Origin: Halorhabdus amylolytica
GTDB lineage: Archaea > Halobacteriota > Halobacteria > Halobacteriales > Haloarculaceae
DNA length: 64,000 bases
NCBI RefSeq assembly: GCF_004944975.1
Contig: NZ_SPQG01000005.1
Span: forward strand, 126,030-190,029
Direction of reading: 5' to 3'
Below, one piece after another: positions 16,178-24,585 of the stretch (position 1 is its first letter; every line of letters begins with the position of its first letter). The notes beneath the pieces are model-generated. The model was not told the origin of the DNA. It searched no databases and was given only the letters and a program-made list of their open reading frames with translations. Both the position numbers and the translations under genes were made by a program.

Positions 16178-19100
16178 ATGCCTTCCCCCTTTGAGTTCGG
16201 CGATGTCGAGATATCGAATTTCACCGCTGATGAAACAGCAAAGTTTCTCCGGAGTCTACTCTCGGCTGAAGCTACGTCCTGTGGTATGGGTCTAGAGAGT
16301 TATCACGTTCCTATAAAAGTCAATGTGCCAGATGGAGGGATAGACGCTTTAGCAGAAAACAAATCTGAGAACCGGACGTCATTGATCCCAACTGGAAAGA
16401 CGGGCTACCAATTGAAGCGTAGTGATCTCTCCCCAAAAGAATGTGAGAAAGAGGTTTTAGATGAAGATAGTGGAGAGGTAAAAGAAATGGTTCAGGAGGT
16501 TCTTAAAGAAAATGGAACGTATACTTTAGTCATATTTGATGATTTGACAGACAGGAAAATAAAAAATAGAAAAGAAAGACTAGAGAATACATTCGCTTCC
16601 CACGGTTTTGACTCAGCTGCTGTCGAGATATTCGACGTTAGTAAGTTAGTCACAGTCGCACAACAGTATCCAAGTCTTGCAGTCCGCTACCACCCCCAGA
16701 TTGATGTTGGTGTTGATATCGACACTTGGGCAGATCGTCAGTCAGTCTCATCAATCCACACCTACGTAGATGGTGGTGATAGAAAAAAGTATCAAGATAA
16801 TATAAAGAGAGGAATAACATCCTCGAATACCGCTTCAGTAACACGAATCACAGGCTTATCAGGAGTTGGTAAAACTAGATTTATATTTGAAATATTAGAT
16901 AAGGACGCTCTGCGAGGGCAAGTTATCCATACAAGTGAAAAATCACTAAGTCAAAGTCAATTAATACAATATTTAGAAATAAATGACAATGTAAAATGTA
17001 TCTTAGTTGTCGATGAATGTTCGCCGGAGTATCATGAATCGTTGGTGAATAAATTTAGAGAGCGGGGCAACCGGATTCATATAGTAACAATATCTGATAG
17101 TCTCAAGCAAGTTAGTGCGGATATTCAAGTAGAGTTGAAGCCCCTAAGTAAAGACATTATTGAAGAGTTGATTAAGAGAGAAAGACCAGATCTAAACCGA
17201 AATGCGATCTCTAAAATTGTTGAATTCTCTGATGGATTTCCGGGTATCACGGCTACTCTGCTGCCAACGATTGAATTCGGCGGATGGAACTCAGAATTAG
17301 ATCTCCCGGCGGGTACTTTGATGGACAAATTATTAGTTGGTAATGAGAAAAAAGAGGATCGCCCGAATCTCCGTGACATAAAGAAAACACTAGAAGCATT
17401 TGCGATGTTCGAAAGAGTTGGGTGGAAAAACCAAAATGGGGATTTAAGTGACGAATTTATTGAGGTTTATGAGTTATTTGGACTAGATTCCGTAGGAGAA
17501 GAATCAGAAGTCTCTGAAATAGTCTCATATGCTAAAAAAAGAGGACTACTTAACGGAGAATCTGCTCTGAGCCTTCAGCCGTTACCTCTCGCACTTCTAC
17601 TCATCAAATCACGTTTGGAAAGAGATCAGATCACTTCTGATCTTTTGGAGCTGCCCCCCGGATTAATTAGGCGTGCAGAGAGACGAATACCATACTTTAA
17701 TGCATTTGAATCGGGGCGTGATTGGGTTGCGGATGTTTTGAGTCGGAGAGGTTGGTTTAATAATACTGCTCTACTAGAAACTGAATCTGGAAGCCGGATT
17801 TTTAAAGCATTAGCTCAAGCCTCAGCTGAAGATGGAATAAAGGTTTTAGACCGATTCTTCCGGATGCGGTCACTTTCCGAGTTAAAAGATTTCAAAGAAG
17901 GACGAAGAGGAATGGTAAGGGCACTCAGGGGGATTGCAGTCTGGGACGCTACTTTTGATGATGCAGCGGGCTATCTTCGACGGTTAGCAATCGCTGAAAA
18001 TGAGAGGTTTGCGAACAATGCCACAGGTATCTACACAGGACTGTTTTCACCAGTACCGGGTCAACTATCTCCTACTGAACGTAGGCCAGCAGATAGATTG
18101 CATCACATTGAAGATGGTTTGAGAGCGGAGAACGATAGAGAGTTTGACTTGGCAGTTGATGCTAGCAAAAAAGCACTCAAAACTCGGAACTATCAAAAGA
18201 CAGGACATCCGGAGCGGCAAGGAGCAAGAGAATTTCCTAACTTTTGGTACCCAGATTCCCGAGAAGAGTGGGTCTCATATTTCAAATTAGTCTGGGAAAC
18301 TCTTGAAGAGTGCATATGTGAATTGGAAGAAGAGAGAAGAAACAGAATCCTAGAGATATTGTCCGATGCCGCTCGAGACTATGTATCTCTCTCCGATGAA
18401 CTGGATGAACTTGTGCGAAACTCATTTAAGGACCTCTACGAGGAAGACTGGGACAACTCACAACAGATAATTAGTTCGATCATATCAATAAATAAATTTG
18501 AAGCAGAAAACCTTGATGAAGAGGCGAGAGAAGCATGGGCTGAGATCGAGGGTTGGGCTGTTAATCACTCTTATCACTCAAGATTCATCAGATATGTATA
18601 CATATCTCAGGTATATAGATCAGAAGAAGAGAAAGAAACGAGAAGAAGGAACGTAAATGAATTAGCAGAGGAGGCATTCTCAAATATTCAACATCTTCGT
18701 CAAGAATATGACCTCCTGTTCCAAGACGATGTTACCAAAGGATATGAATTTGGTCAGGAGATCTCAAAGAGAGATTCGGAGAGTGAGTTAATTGACGAAA
18801 TATTGGATGAACTTGCTGAACGTCACCCAAAGCAACTTCCCTCATTCGTAATTGGATATTTGCTAATATTAGAAGAACGTGACTCTGATAGATATGATAA
18901 AGTTATTGAAGAGATGCAAGAAGGGGCACTACAAGATTACTATCCCACCGTTGTGCGGATGATAAGTCCAACCGACGAAAAAATTCAAGAAATTATTGAT
19001 GAGGTTGAAAGTGGCACCCTTGATGTAGAGGCCCTTCGAGAATTTGGTAGATTACCTAGTCCTCATAAAGCCATATCAGAAAAGCTTCTACAAGAGATAT

Positions 19101-19930
19101 CTCGACGCTTATTAGAGTCAGACAGTCAATCAGCCCATATAGCACTAGAACTGCTATATTCCTTCTACGTCTATCCAGATGATAGTCCAGATCCAGATGA
19201 GAGCTTTCTTTTAAATTCGGTCACACATCAAAACGTTCTGGTACTCCCAGAAAAGGGTCATACTCATACTCAATCTCATGAGTGGCAGAAAATCTCAGAG
19301 GAGATACTAGATGAGGATCCAAATCTTGCTGCTGATATTGTCGAAAACGTAATTGAAGCATCTGTTGAGGATGGTCATTTTGTGAGACTTACTAGTCATC
19401 ACAGCGGGGTTCTCTCAAAGTGTGTAGAGGTAAATCCAGACGGAGTCTGGGAAGTGGTAGCAAGCAAACTTAGTGAAGAAGATTTCAAGTCCTGGTGGAC
19501 GACACAATGGTTAAGCGGTAACCTTTCTTTAGGTGGTCCAATCTTCCATAGGTTTGATTGGGAAGATGTACGTGAATGGATCGAAGAGAACCGTGAGGAT
19601 CATGCGCCATTCGTTGCAAACTCCATGGGAATTCACCTTCCCGAGGGACCAACGGAAAACACCCTAACGCGGGAAATGTTAGTAGAATACGGTCACTTGA
19701 ATGATGTAAGGAGTTCTCTTCGAAGTACCTATCTGTCAGGACACTGGGCTGGCTCTTCAGAAGAACATTACAAACAGAAGCGCGACGAAATAGAAGAATT
19801 TCTCTCAATTGAAGAGGCGAGAGAAAATCCTTCAGAAAGTGTGTTTTCTTGGGGAGAATCTCTCCTAGATCTCCTTGAAGATCGTATCGCAAGAGCAGCA
19901 GTCAGGGAAGAACTGCTCGGAATGAATTAA
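16178..19930 (+). CDS. STAND-type NTPase with N-terminal Mrr-like nuclease domain (Avs-like)
   Basis: A 1250-residue protein in strongly AT-rich DNA. Residues about 1-170 look like an Mrr/PD-(D/E)XK nuclease: DGGIDA at 52-57 and YQLKRS at 77-82 mirror the DGGID...QCK catalytic pattern of Mrr. A P-loop NTPase follows, with Walker A GLSGVGKT at 226-233, Walker B CILVVDEC at 274-281 and a GFPG motif at about 353-356, as in STAND ATPases. Residues about 450-1250 are helical with many acidic amphipathic segments, consistent with a TPR/HEAT-like sensor. Nuclease-STAND-repeat order is the architecture of Avs (AVAST) antiviral sensors. Defence is inferred from architecture and island context. Intact, no frameshift. 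Confidence 0.72.
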   Translation: MPSPFEFGDVEISNFTADETAKFLRSLLSAEATSCGMGLESYHVPIKVNVPDGGIDALAENKSENRTSLIPTGKTGYQLKRSDLSPKECEKEVLDEDSGEVKEMVQEVLKENGTYTLVIFDDLTDRKIKNRKERLENTFASHGFDSAAVEIFDVSKLVTVAQQYPSLAVRYHPQIDVGVDIDTWADRQSVSSIHTYVDGGDRKKYQDNIKRGITSSNTASVTRITGLSGVGKTRFIFEILDKDALRGQVIHTSEKSLSQSQLIQYLEINDNVKCILVVDECSPEYHESLVNKFRERGNRIHIVTISDSLKQVSADIQVELKPLSKDIIEELIKRERPDLNRNAISKIVEFSDGFPGITATLLPTIEFGGWNSELDLPAGTLMDKLLVGNEKKEDRPNLRDIKKTLEAFAMFERVGWKNQNGDLSDEFIEVYELFGLDSVGEESEVSEIVSYAKKRGLLNGESALSLQPLPLALLLIKSRLERDQITSDLLELPPGLIRRAERRIPYFNAFESGRDWVADVLSRRGWFNNTALLETESGSRIFKALAQASAEDGIKVLDRFFRMRSLSELKDFKEGRRGMVRALRGIAVWDATFDDAAGYLRRLAIAENERFANNATGIYTGLFSPVPGQLSPTERRPADRLHHIEDGLRAENDREFDLAVDASKKALKTRNYQKTGHPERQGAREFPNFWYPDSREEWVSYFKLVWETLEECICELEEERRNRILEILSDAARDYVSLSDELDELVRNSFKDLYEEDWDNSQQIISSIISINKFEAENLDEEAREAWAEIEGWAVNHSYHSRFIRYVYISQVYRSEEEKETRRRNVNELAEEAFSNIQHLRQEYDLLFQDDVTKGYEFGQEISKRDSESELIDEILDELAERHPKQLPSFVIGYLLILEERDSDRYDKVIEEMQEGALQDYYPTVVRMISPTDEKIQEIIDEVESGTLDVEALREFGRLPSPHKAISEKLLQEISRRLLESDSQSAHIALELLYSFYVYPDDSPDPDESFLLNSVTHQNVLVLPEKGHTHTQSHEWQKISEEILDEDPNLAADIVENVIEASVEDGHFVRLTSHHSGVLSKCVEVNPDGVWEVVASKLSEEDFKSWWTTQWLSGNLSLGGPIFHRFDWEDVREWIEENREDHAPFVANSMGIHLPEGPTENTLTREMLVEYGHLNDVRSSLRSTYLSGHWAGSSEEHYKQKRDEIEEFLSIEEARENPSESVFSWGESLLDLLEDRIARAAVREELLGMN

Positions 19931-20057
19931 TTCCAAATATTCACTTCGTCACTGTTGACCAAGAACTACGACACGGAAGCCGCTATAGCAGGCTGATCCG
20001 CCCCAGTCCGAGCCAAACGGTGGTTTATGATGTCGCACTTGTCATTGAGAACTATCC

Positions 20058-20657
20058 ATGCGAATCGAGCGCAACGAGAACCACCACTCGTATCGCTGCT
20101 GGCTCACGCCGGACGAGTACAAGACCCTCAAGCAGAGCGCAGGGAGCTACCGCGACTCCCTGATTATCCAGCTCGGTGGTGAAGTCGGACTCCGTTCCTT
20201 CGAGATCCCGCAGATCCATCCGGAGCACATCAAGCACGTCGACGGCCACGCCAGGCTTCGGGTTCCCAAGGGGAAGGACACCGAAGGAAGCGGTGGGAAG
20301 CCTCGCGACGCCTACCTTCCCGAGCAGGTTGAGAGTGAGTTACTTCGCTACGCCAACGTCGAAGACATTGATCGAGATGAACCGATCGTCAATCTGAGCG
20401 AGCGTTCCGTGCAGCGCCGGGTCAAAGCGACCGCCGAGCGCGTCGCAGAGGAAACCGGAGACGCCGACTGGCAGAAAGTGTCGAGTCACGATCTCCGGCG
20501 CTACTATGCACAGACCTTGCTGGTACGCGAGCGGATGAATCCGCGTGTGGTGATGGAAGTCGGTGGGTGGTCGTCCTTCTCCGCGGTAGAGCCATACCTG
20601 AATGCGCCGACGGCTGAGGTTGTGAACCGGGAATTCGAAGACATAGTTTTCAGTTGA
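20058..20657 (+). CDS. Stand-alone tyrosine recombinase catalytic domain
   Basis: A 199-residue protein consisting only of a tyrosine-recombinase catalytic domain. Catalytic residues visible are Arg in GEVGLRSFE (about R46), His and Arg in SSHDLRRYY (H144, R147), Trp in GGWSS (W171) and the nucleophile Tyr in VEPYLN (Y180). The N-terminal core-binding domain found in XerC/D-like enzymes is absent apart from a short leader. Such short recombinases are frequent in haloarchaeal elements. It could resolve dimers, mediate an inversion, or belong to an earlier integration event. It is GC-rich, unlike its neighbours on both sides. Confidence 0.82.
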   Translation: MRIERNENHHSYRCWLTPDEYKTLKQSAGSYRDSLIIQLGGEVGLRSFEIPQIHPEHIKHVDGHARLRVPKGKDTEGSGGKPRDAYLPEQVESELLRYANVEDIDRDEPIVNLSERSVQRRVKATAERVAEETGDADWQKVSSHDLRRYYAQTLLVRERMNPRVVMEVGGWSSFSAVEPYLNAPTAEVVNREFEDIVFS

Positions 20658-20809
20658 TTCGTTTTGGAGCAGTTTGTGTGATTGCGTTCGAATGTTCAGT
20701 ACAGGACACTCACACAACGATCATTCTGCTGGTCACCCGCTATCTATCAAGAACGCCGTACAAGATACAGAGCGTGTATGCAGCAGAGCGCTACGGGCAA
20801 TTCCCCTAA

Positions 20810-20965
20810 TTAGCACCAAAACGGGTTGAATGGTGACGATGGATCCGGACATAGAACATCGTGGATCTCGAAAGCAACATCAATAATTTCACCAGCCGCG
20901 CCTGTACCTATGAGGACCACAATTATTATCAGGATCACGATGACTTGTAGGATTTTTCCAATCAT
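20810..20965 (-). CDS. Small single-span membrane protein
   Basis: A 51-residue protein starting MIGKILQVIVILIIIVVLIG, with one strongly hydrophobic helix (about residues 4-24) followed by a short acidic tail ending in two Cys-containing clusters (VLCPDPSS and FNPFWC). A longer reading to 21061 would overlap the divergent gene and adds sequence without membrane character, so the start at 20965 is preferred. No family recognised. It is divergent from the AT-rich 222-aa gene. Possible roles, all unproven, include a membrane-acting toxin or a superinfection protein. Confidence 0.5.
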   Translation of the reverse strand: MIGKILQVIVILIIIVVLIGTGAAGEIIDVAFEIHDVLCPDPSSPFNPFWC

Positions 20966-21043
20966 GGTTTGACTCCGGGTGTCATTACCGGGTGAAAAAA
21001 GAAAGTGATATTGAGCGTCAGCATATATGCTGAGTTTAATACA

Positions 21044-21712
21044 ATGGAAGATTCGTACCACAAGATCGTGGACAGCCGACGATATAGAGGGGTTTTAACT
21101 TCAGGTGATGTAGAATTTATTAATGATCCAATAAATAAAGAAAAAGGCAGACGAGATGCCAAATACAGAATCAGAGAGAGGATAACAAATTCAATTCGGG
21201 ATTTAGAATATTTACATTACCAACTCCCTCGTAGACAAAAGAGACGTCTTGGGAACAAACTTCACGATGATTTATCAAACGTAGATCGGGTTCTGAACTC
21301 TGCTATTGCATTATTGTACAGTATCCATGCAGGTGAAGAACACCCTGTCGAAGATTCCATTTTGGGAGAGAATATAATCCCGTTTGAAGATCGGACTACG
21401 AGGATGGTGGCAAATTCACTAGCCTTATTGGAGTTAGCAAAAGGGAAGAGACCAGATATTAATATAAAGATAGATATTAATTCTACAGAACCAGACCCAC
21501 AACAAGTTATCAATCGCGTTCTGTCGGGAGATGGAAAATGGATCGATATTCATTATCTGTCAAGAAGGAATTCACTTGTCCCTTTACTCGATAAAATCAT
21601 CGAGTCCGAAAAATCTGTTATAATAACTTCTGACTATCGGAATGACAGAGAATTAAGGATCGATTCTGATTACGCAAAGGAAATGAAAAAGAAGGCCAGG
21701 AGATTCGAATAA
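21044..21712 (+). CDS. Haloarchaeal element protein of unknown function
   Basis: A 222-residue charged protein in AT-rich DNA. The N-terminal stretch SRRYRGVLTSGDVEFIND, followed by a basic helix with RDAKYRIRERITNSIRDLEY, resembles a widespread family of haloarchaeal proteins of unknown function that begin with an RRG-LT-DREYL-like motif and an RIR-R helix. From residue 140 on the sequence is not recognisable. A TATA-like catatatg (about 21022-21029) lies just upstream. The Met at 21044 is preferred over the earlier in-frame start at 21005 because it places the motif at the N-terminus. Confidence 0.55.
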   Translation: MEDSYHKIVDSRRYRGVLTSGDVEFINDPINKEKGRRDAKYRIRERITNSIRDLEYLHYQLPRRQKRRLGNKLHDDLSNVDRVLNSAIALLYSIHAGEEHPVEDSILGENIIPFEDRTTRMVANSLALLELAKGKRPDINIKIDINSTEPDPQQVINRVLSGDGKWIDIHYLSRRNSLVPLLDKIIESEKSVIITSDYRNDRELRIDSDYAKEMKKKARRFE

Positions 21713-21998
21713 TATTCGGGCCCCAGCATAAAGGCGGATAATTCTTATTTCTCATTAGTTCTCGATTCGCATCATCCGCAGCGTATGTATCACCGTTTCC
21801 ATCGTGAAATAAGCACAAGATACGCGCCTTGTATCCAGCACGGCTATCAGAATAGCTCTATGAACTGGTAGATAATCCAGTCATTAATTATTCACTCCTA
21901 CTTATCAGCCGTTTCATCGATTCTTGGCTCGAATCAATACTGCGTGAGGAATTCTATGTTATTAGTTCGACTGGTTGATATGAGGTTTGTGGAAGTCT
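21713..21998. other. Intergenic region, no gene seen
   Basis: About 285 bp of AT-rich sequence between the convergent 222-aa gene and the PD-(D/E)XK-like gene. All frames are broken by frequent stops. I see no clear RNA or repeat. Confidence 0.4.
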
Positions 21999-22607
21999 TC
22001 AATCACCAGAGAGAAGCCAGATGATAACCGCACCGTGCTGATGGTGTGGGTGCTGAAGGCCGTCAAAAGGCTCGATAGCGGCGATCTCAACGTCGATGTC
22101 GTACCAGTACGAAACATCACGCTGGAACTTCTCGGCGATCGTTTCCGCCCGTAATTGTTCGTACTCCTCATTGTTCTTCTCGTAGTAGAGCCCGAGGAGT
22201 CCGGTCGGTTGGTCGAAGCCGGAGTCGACTAACTTTCGAGCGTCGGTGAGCATCGACGACAAGCTGCGCTCAGGGAACGGGCTGAAGACGCTCTTGTACA
22301 TGTTGGGATCGATGTTCCCATTGTCCAGCCGGAACCGGAGTAATTTGGCCTCGATCGGGAGACGAACGCCGTCGGTCTCGACGAGCAGGTCACACCGCTG
22401 CTGGCTACCTGGATATGGAACCTCAGTCTGGATATCGCCAGCGCGATCCGCTTCCAATTCGTCGAGGATCATCTCAATCTGGTTCTCCTCCTCAAAGGGA
22501 CCGATACCAGCCTTCCATCGACTGTGCTGTGCGTCGGCATCAGCTTGTGGGATCACGTCGGCAAAGTGTCGAGCGACTCGTTGGAGGATCACTGAGGGAT
22601 TTGACAT
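21999..22607 (-). CDS. PD-(D/E)XK nuclease-like protein
   Basis: A 202-residue protein. The middle part, TEVPYPGSQQRCDLL then VRLPIEAKLLRFR, fits the PD-(D/E)XK core: Asp of RCDLL, a beta-strand spacer, then Glu-x-Lys of IEAK. An upstream acidic helix (EEENQIEMILDELEADR) could supply the Glu of helix 1. The C-terminal half ends with a hydrophobic strand (HGAVIIWLLSGD). Family not recognised; restriction-like or repair nuclease functions are possible. The frame is open 120 bp upstream, but MSNPSVILQ at 22607 is the better start. Its 5' end faces the 191-bp tandem repeat array 125 bp away. Confidence 0.58.
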   Translation of the reverse strand: MSNPSVILQRVARHFADVIPQADADAQHSRWKAGIGPFEEENQIEMILDELEADRAGDIQTEVPYPGSQQRCDLLVETDGVRLPIEAKLLRFRLDNGNIDPNMYKSVFSPFPERSLSSMLTDARKLVDSGFDQPTGLLGLYYEKNNEEYEQLRAETIAEKFQRDVSYWYDIDVEIAAIEPFDGLQHPHHQHGAVIIWLLSGD

Positions 22608-22732
22608 GCATTCCAATGACTTCGGGTAGCAGATAGCGCTTTCCCAATCATCTCGAAGAAGGGGAAGACAGGTGCTCAAGGCCTCACTCGTCGCAGTGAG
22701 CCAATTCGAGCGGTAGAGCGATCTCAAGTAGC

Positions 22733-23720
22733 GCTAAAGCGGCGGTATCGGGGGTAAAATCCCTCCCCTCATTCCGGTGATCGTTCGCCCCGTCCCAACA
22801 CAGAGCAAGAACAGGGGATACAGGGACCTTAAGCAGCGCTCAAGCGAAAGAACAGCCGGCGGGCAAGCACCCCTTTGAGCGGTGGTCGTTCCCGGTCAGT
22901 CCGAAACGAACGGGAGAGACCACCCAGAGAAGGGCGCTCAAGGGGTGGTTTACCCCCGCTGAAGCGGTGGTCTCAGGATCCGGTATCGAAGAGCACCGAG
23001 AATAGCGGAGCGAAAGTGCTCAAGCGGCGCTCAAGCGAAAGAACGACCGGCGGGCAAGCGCCCCCTTGAGCGGTGGTCGCTCCCGGTCGTTTTGAGAGAA
23101 GGGAGAAAGACCACCCAGTAAGAGGGTGGTCAGCGGGTGATTCACCCCCGCTGAAGGGGTGGTCTAAGGGGCCGATATCGAAGACCACCGAGAATAGGGG
23201 AAAGAGGGTGCTCAAGCAGCGCTCAAGCGAAAGAACGACCACCACCGAGGCACCCCTTGGAGGGGTGGTCGTAGCCGGTCGATCTGAAACAAAGGGGAGA
23301 GACCAACCGGAAAGGGGGTGCTCAAGGGGTGGTTTGGCCCCCTGAATGGGTGGTCGTATTGGCCGCTATCGAAGAGCACCGAGAATAGCGGAAAGAGGGG
23401 CCTCAACCAGCGATAAAGCCAGAGAACGACCAGCGGCGAAACACCCCTTGATCGGTGGTCGTTGCCGGTCGACCTGAAACGAAGGGGCAAGACCAACGAG
23501 AAAGTGGTTACTCAAGGGGTGGTTTGCCGCTCCTTCAGGGGCGATCTCGGTGGTAGGAATTGAAGACCAGCAAGATCAGCGGATAGAGGGCAATCAAGCA
23601 GCGAAATACTTCGCTTGAGCGAGGGCGGATAGTTGGCTGATAGCAGCAATGTTTGCTGCTTCCCGATTTCGACGGAATTGAAGACCAGCAAGACCAGCGG
23701 ATAGAGGGCAATCAAGCAGC
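22733..23720. repeat. Long tandem repeat array, 191-192 bp units
   Basis: Four consecutive units begin at 22838, 23029, 23221 and 23412 (lengths 191, 192, 191, 191). A degenerate short unit of 105 bp (22733-22837) precedes them and a 118-bp unit (23603-23720) follows. Most units open with gctcaagcgaaagaac and end with ctcaagcagc. Each full unit contains several ggtggtc and gaccacc blocks in opposite orientations, plus cccctt-gag and ctcaagggg complements, so units can fold. The period is not a multiple of three and the short open frames on both strands give Arg-rich, non-halophilic peptides, so the array is not coding. Function unknown. Confidence 0.9.
23642..23660. repeat. Perfect hairpin inside the last repeat unit
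   Basis: agcagcaa and ttgctgct form an 8-bp stem with a 3-nt loop. It lies in the part of the 118-bp unit that differs from the four full units. Confidence 0.6.
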
Positions 23721-24032
23721 GAAAAACAGGCCGTACGAGCAGCGGTCGAAATGGGTAATTGGTCGTTGGTCGTCGATCAATCGACAACCATCCAGGCAAC
23801 GATCAAAGGCCGAAGGAAAACGGGTTACTCGGACTTACCCGGTTATTGATTCGGGTGTTGCGACTTCCGTTCGAAGACCATCGTCGTCGTCAAAATTGGC
23901 GAATAATGTCCCTCATAGCATCATACACTGATCACGCATGCAGCATATGGATTACTAGAGGACGGTTTCACGATCTCATGATCAAGAGTTATACCCACAC
24001 TATTTTCTAGCCGTAGTCTATTGGTTTGGTCG
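23721..24032. other. Non-coding stretch after the repeat array
   Basis: About 310 bp with no convincing gene. It contains an inverted repeat at 23768-23789 (arms ggtcgtcgat and atcgacaacc, one mismatch, 2-nt spacer). The right part becomes AT-rich and probably holds the promoter of the small acidic protein at 24033. Confidence 0.45.
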
Positions 24033-24287
24033 ATGACCGATAGAATTATTGATGTTACACGTTGGGAAGAATCTAATGGACCAGACTACGACGAGGAAGA
24101 CGTTGATCACATAGTAGCTGATGAGGATGTCGATGAAGTCGTCTACGGCGGATCTCTTGACGGTGAAGAACTCGTTCGAGTGCTTACTACGGTTGAGGAA
24201 GACGGTAGAGAGGTAGACTACACCGTCGATCTTTCTGAATCGGTGATTAGAGAGGCAGCAAATAGGCTTGATGACATTGACGAGTGA
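24033..24287 (+). CDS. Small acidic protein of unknown function
   Basis: An 84-residue protein, MTDRIIDVTRWEESNG at the start, with nearly a third Asp plus Glu. The predicted layout is a short strand, an acidic helix (DEEDVDHIVADEDVDEV), two strands (YGGSLDGEELVRVLTTVEED) and a final helix (SESVIREAANRLDDID). I do not recognise it. The ATG at 24033 is chosen over the TTG at 24021. It follows the repeat array on the plus strand and could be an antitoxin-like or regulatory protein, but nothing in the sequence proves that. Confidence 0.5.
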   Translation: MTDRIIDVTRWEESNGPDYDEEDVDHIVADEDVDEVVYGGSLDGEELVRVLTTVEEDGREVDYTVDLSESVIREAANRLDDIDE

Positions 24288-24330
24288 ACAGACTCAGAAT
24301 TTTATAAGTAATACGATCCGGATGGACTAA

Positions 24331-24531
24331 TCAAAATTGTGCTGACTGACCACACCACTTTCGGACAGACCGAGTTGTTGTGTAAGATAACCGCCCTGTA
24401 TCTTGCACGAGGTTTTCTACCAATTCTAATATAGGTACTACTTCACTATCTTCGGCAAGAGCCCTACAGAAATCCGCATCAGCAGATTTCACATCAGGAT
24501 GGATATCGCCGTTCCGGGAATCCCTGACAAG
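24331..24531 (-). pseudogene. C-terminal remnant of an unrecognised protein
   Basis: On the minus strand a stop-to-stop frame of 66 codons reads as coherent protein: RDSRNGDIHPDVKSADADF, then LAEDSEVVPILELVENL, then GRLSYTTTRSVRKWCGQSAQ before TGA. There is no in-frame ATG; only one GTG (24490-24492) could start it. Composition and secondary structure look like a real helical C-terminus, so this is most likely the tail of a larger gene lost by deletion or rearrangement. Confidence 0.45.
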
Positions 24532-24555
24532 TTAAGACGAACTCAGTATTAATTT

Positions 24556-24565
24556 TTTTAATATA
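24556..24565 (+). promoter_or_regulatory. TATA box for the tandem GIY-YIG gene
   Basis: ttttaatata inside an AT-rich block is centred about 26 bp before the ATG at 24586, consistent with a leaderless transcript. Confidence 0.55.
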
Positions 24566-24585
24566 CGACTGTTGATAACTGACGC

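Noticed and set aside
22875-23496. Coding sequences inside the repeat array on both strands
   Set aside because: The frames shift between units because the period is not divisible by three, and the peptides are Arg/Pro-rich with no halophilic composition.
22733-23720. CRISPR array
   Set aside because: The repeats are 191-192 bp and contiguous, with no short repeat/unique spacer alternation, and no cas genes are present.
22733-24032. Orc1/Cdc6-type replication origin
   Set aside because: No Orc1/Cdc6 or Rep gene was recognised nearby and no ORB-like motif was seen; only the repeat structure is suggestive, so no origin is called.
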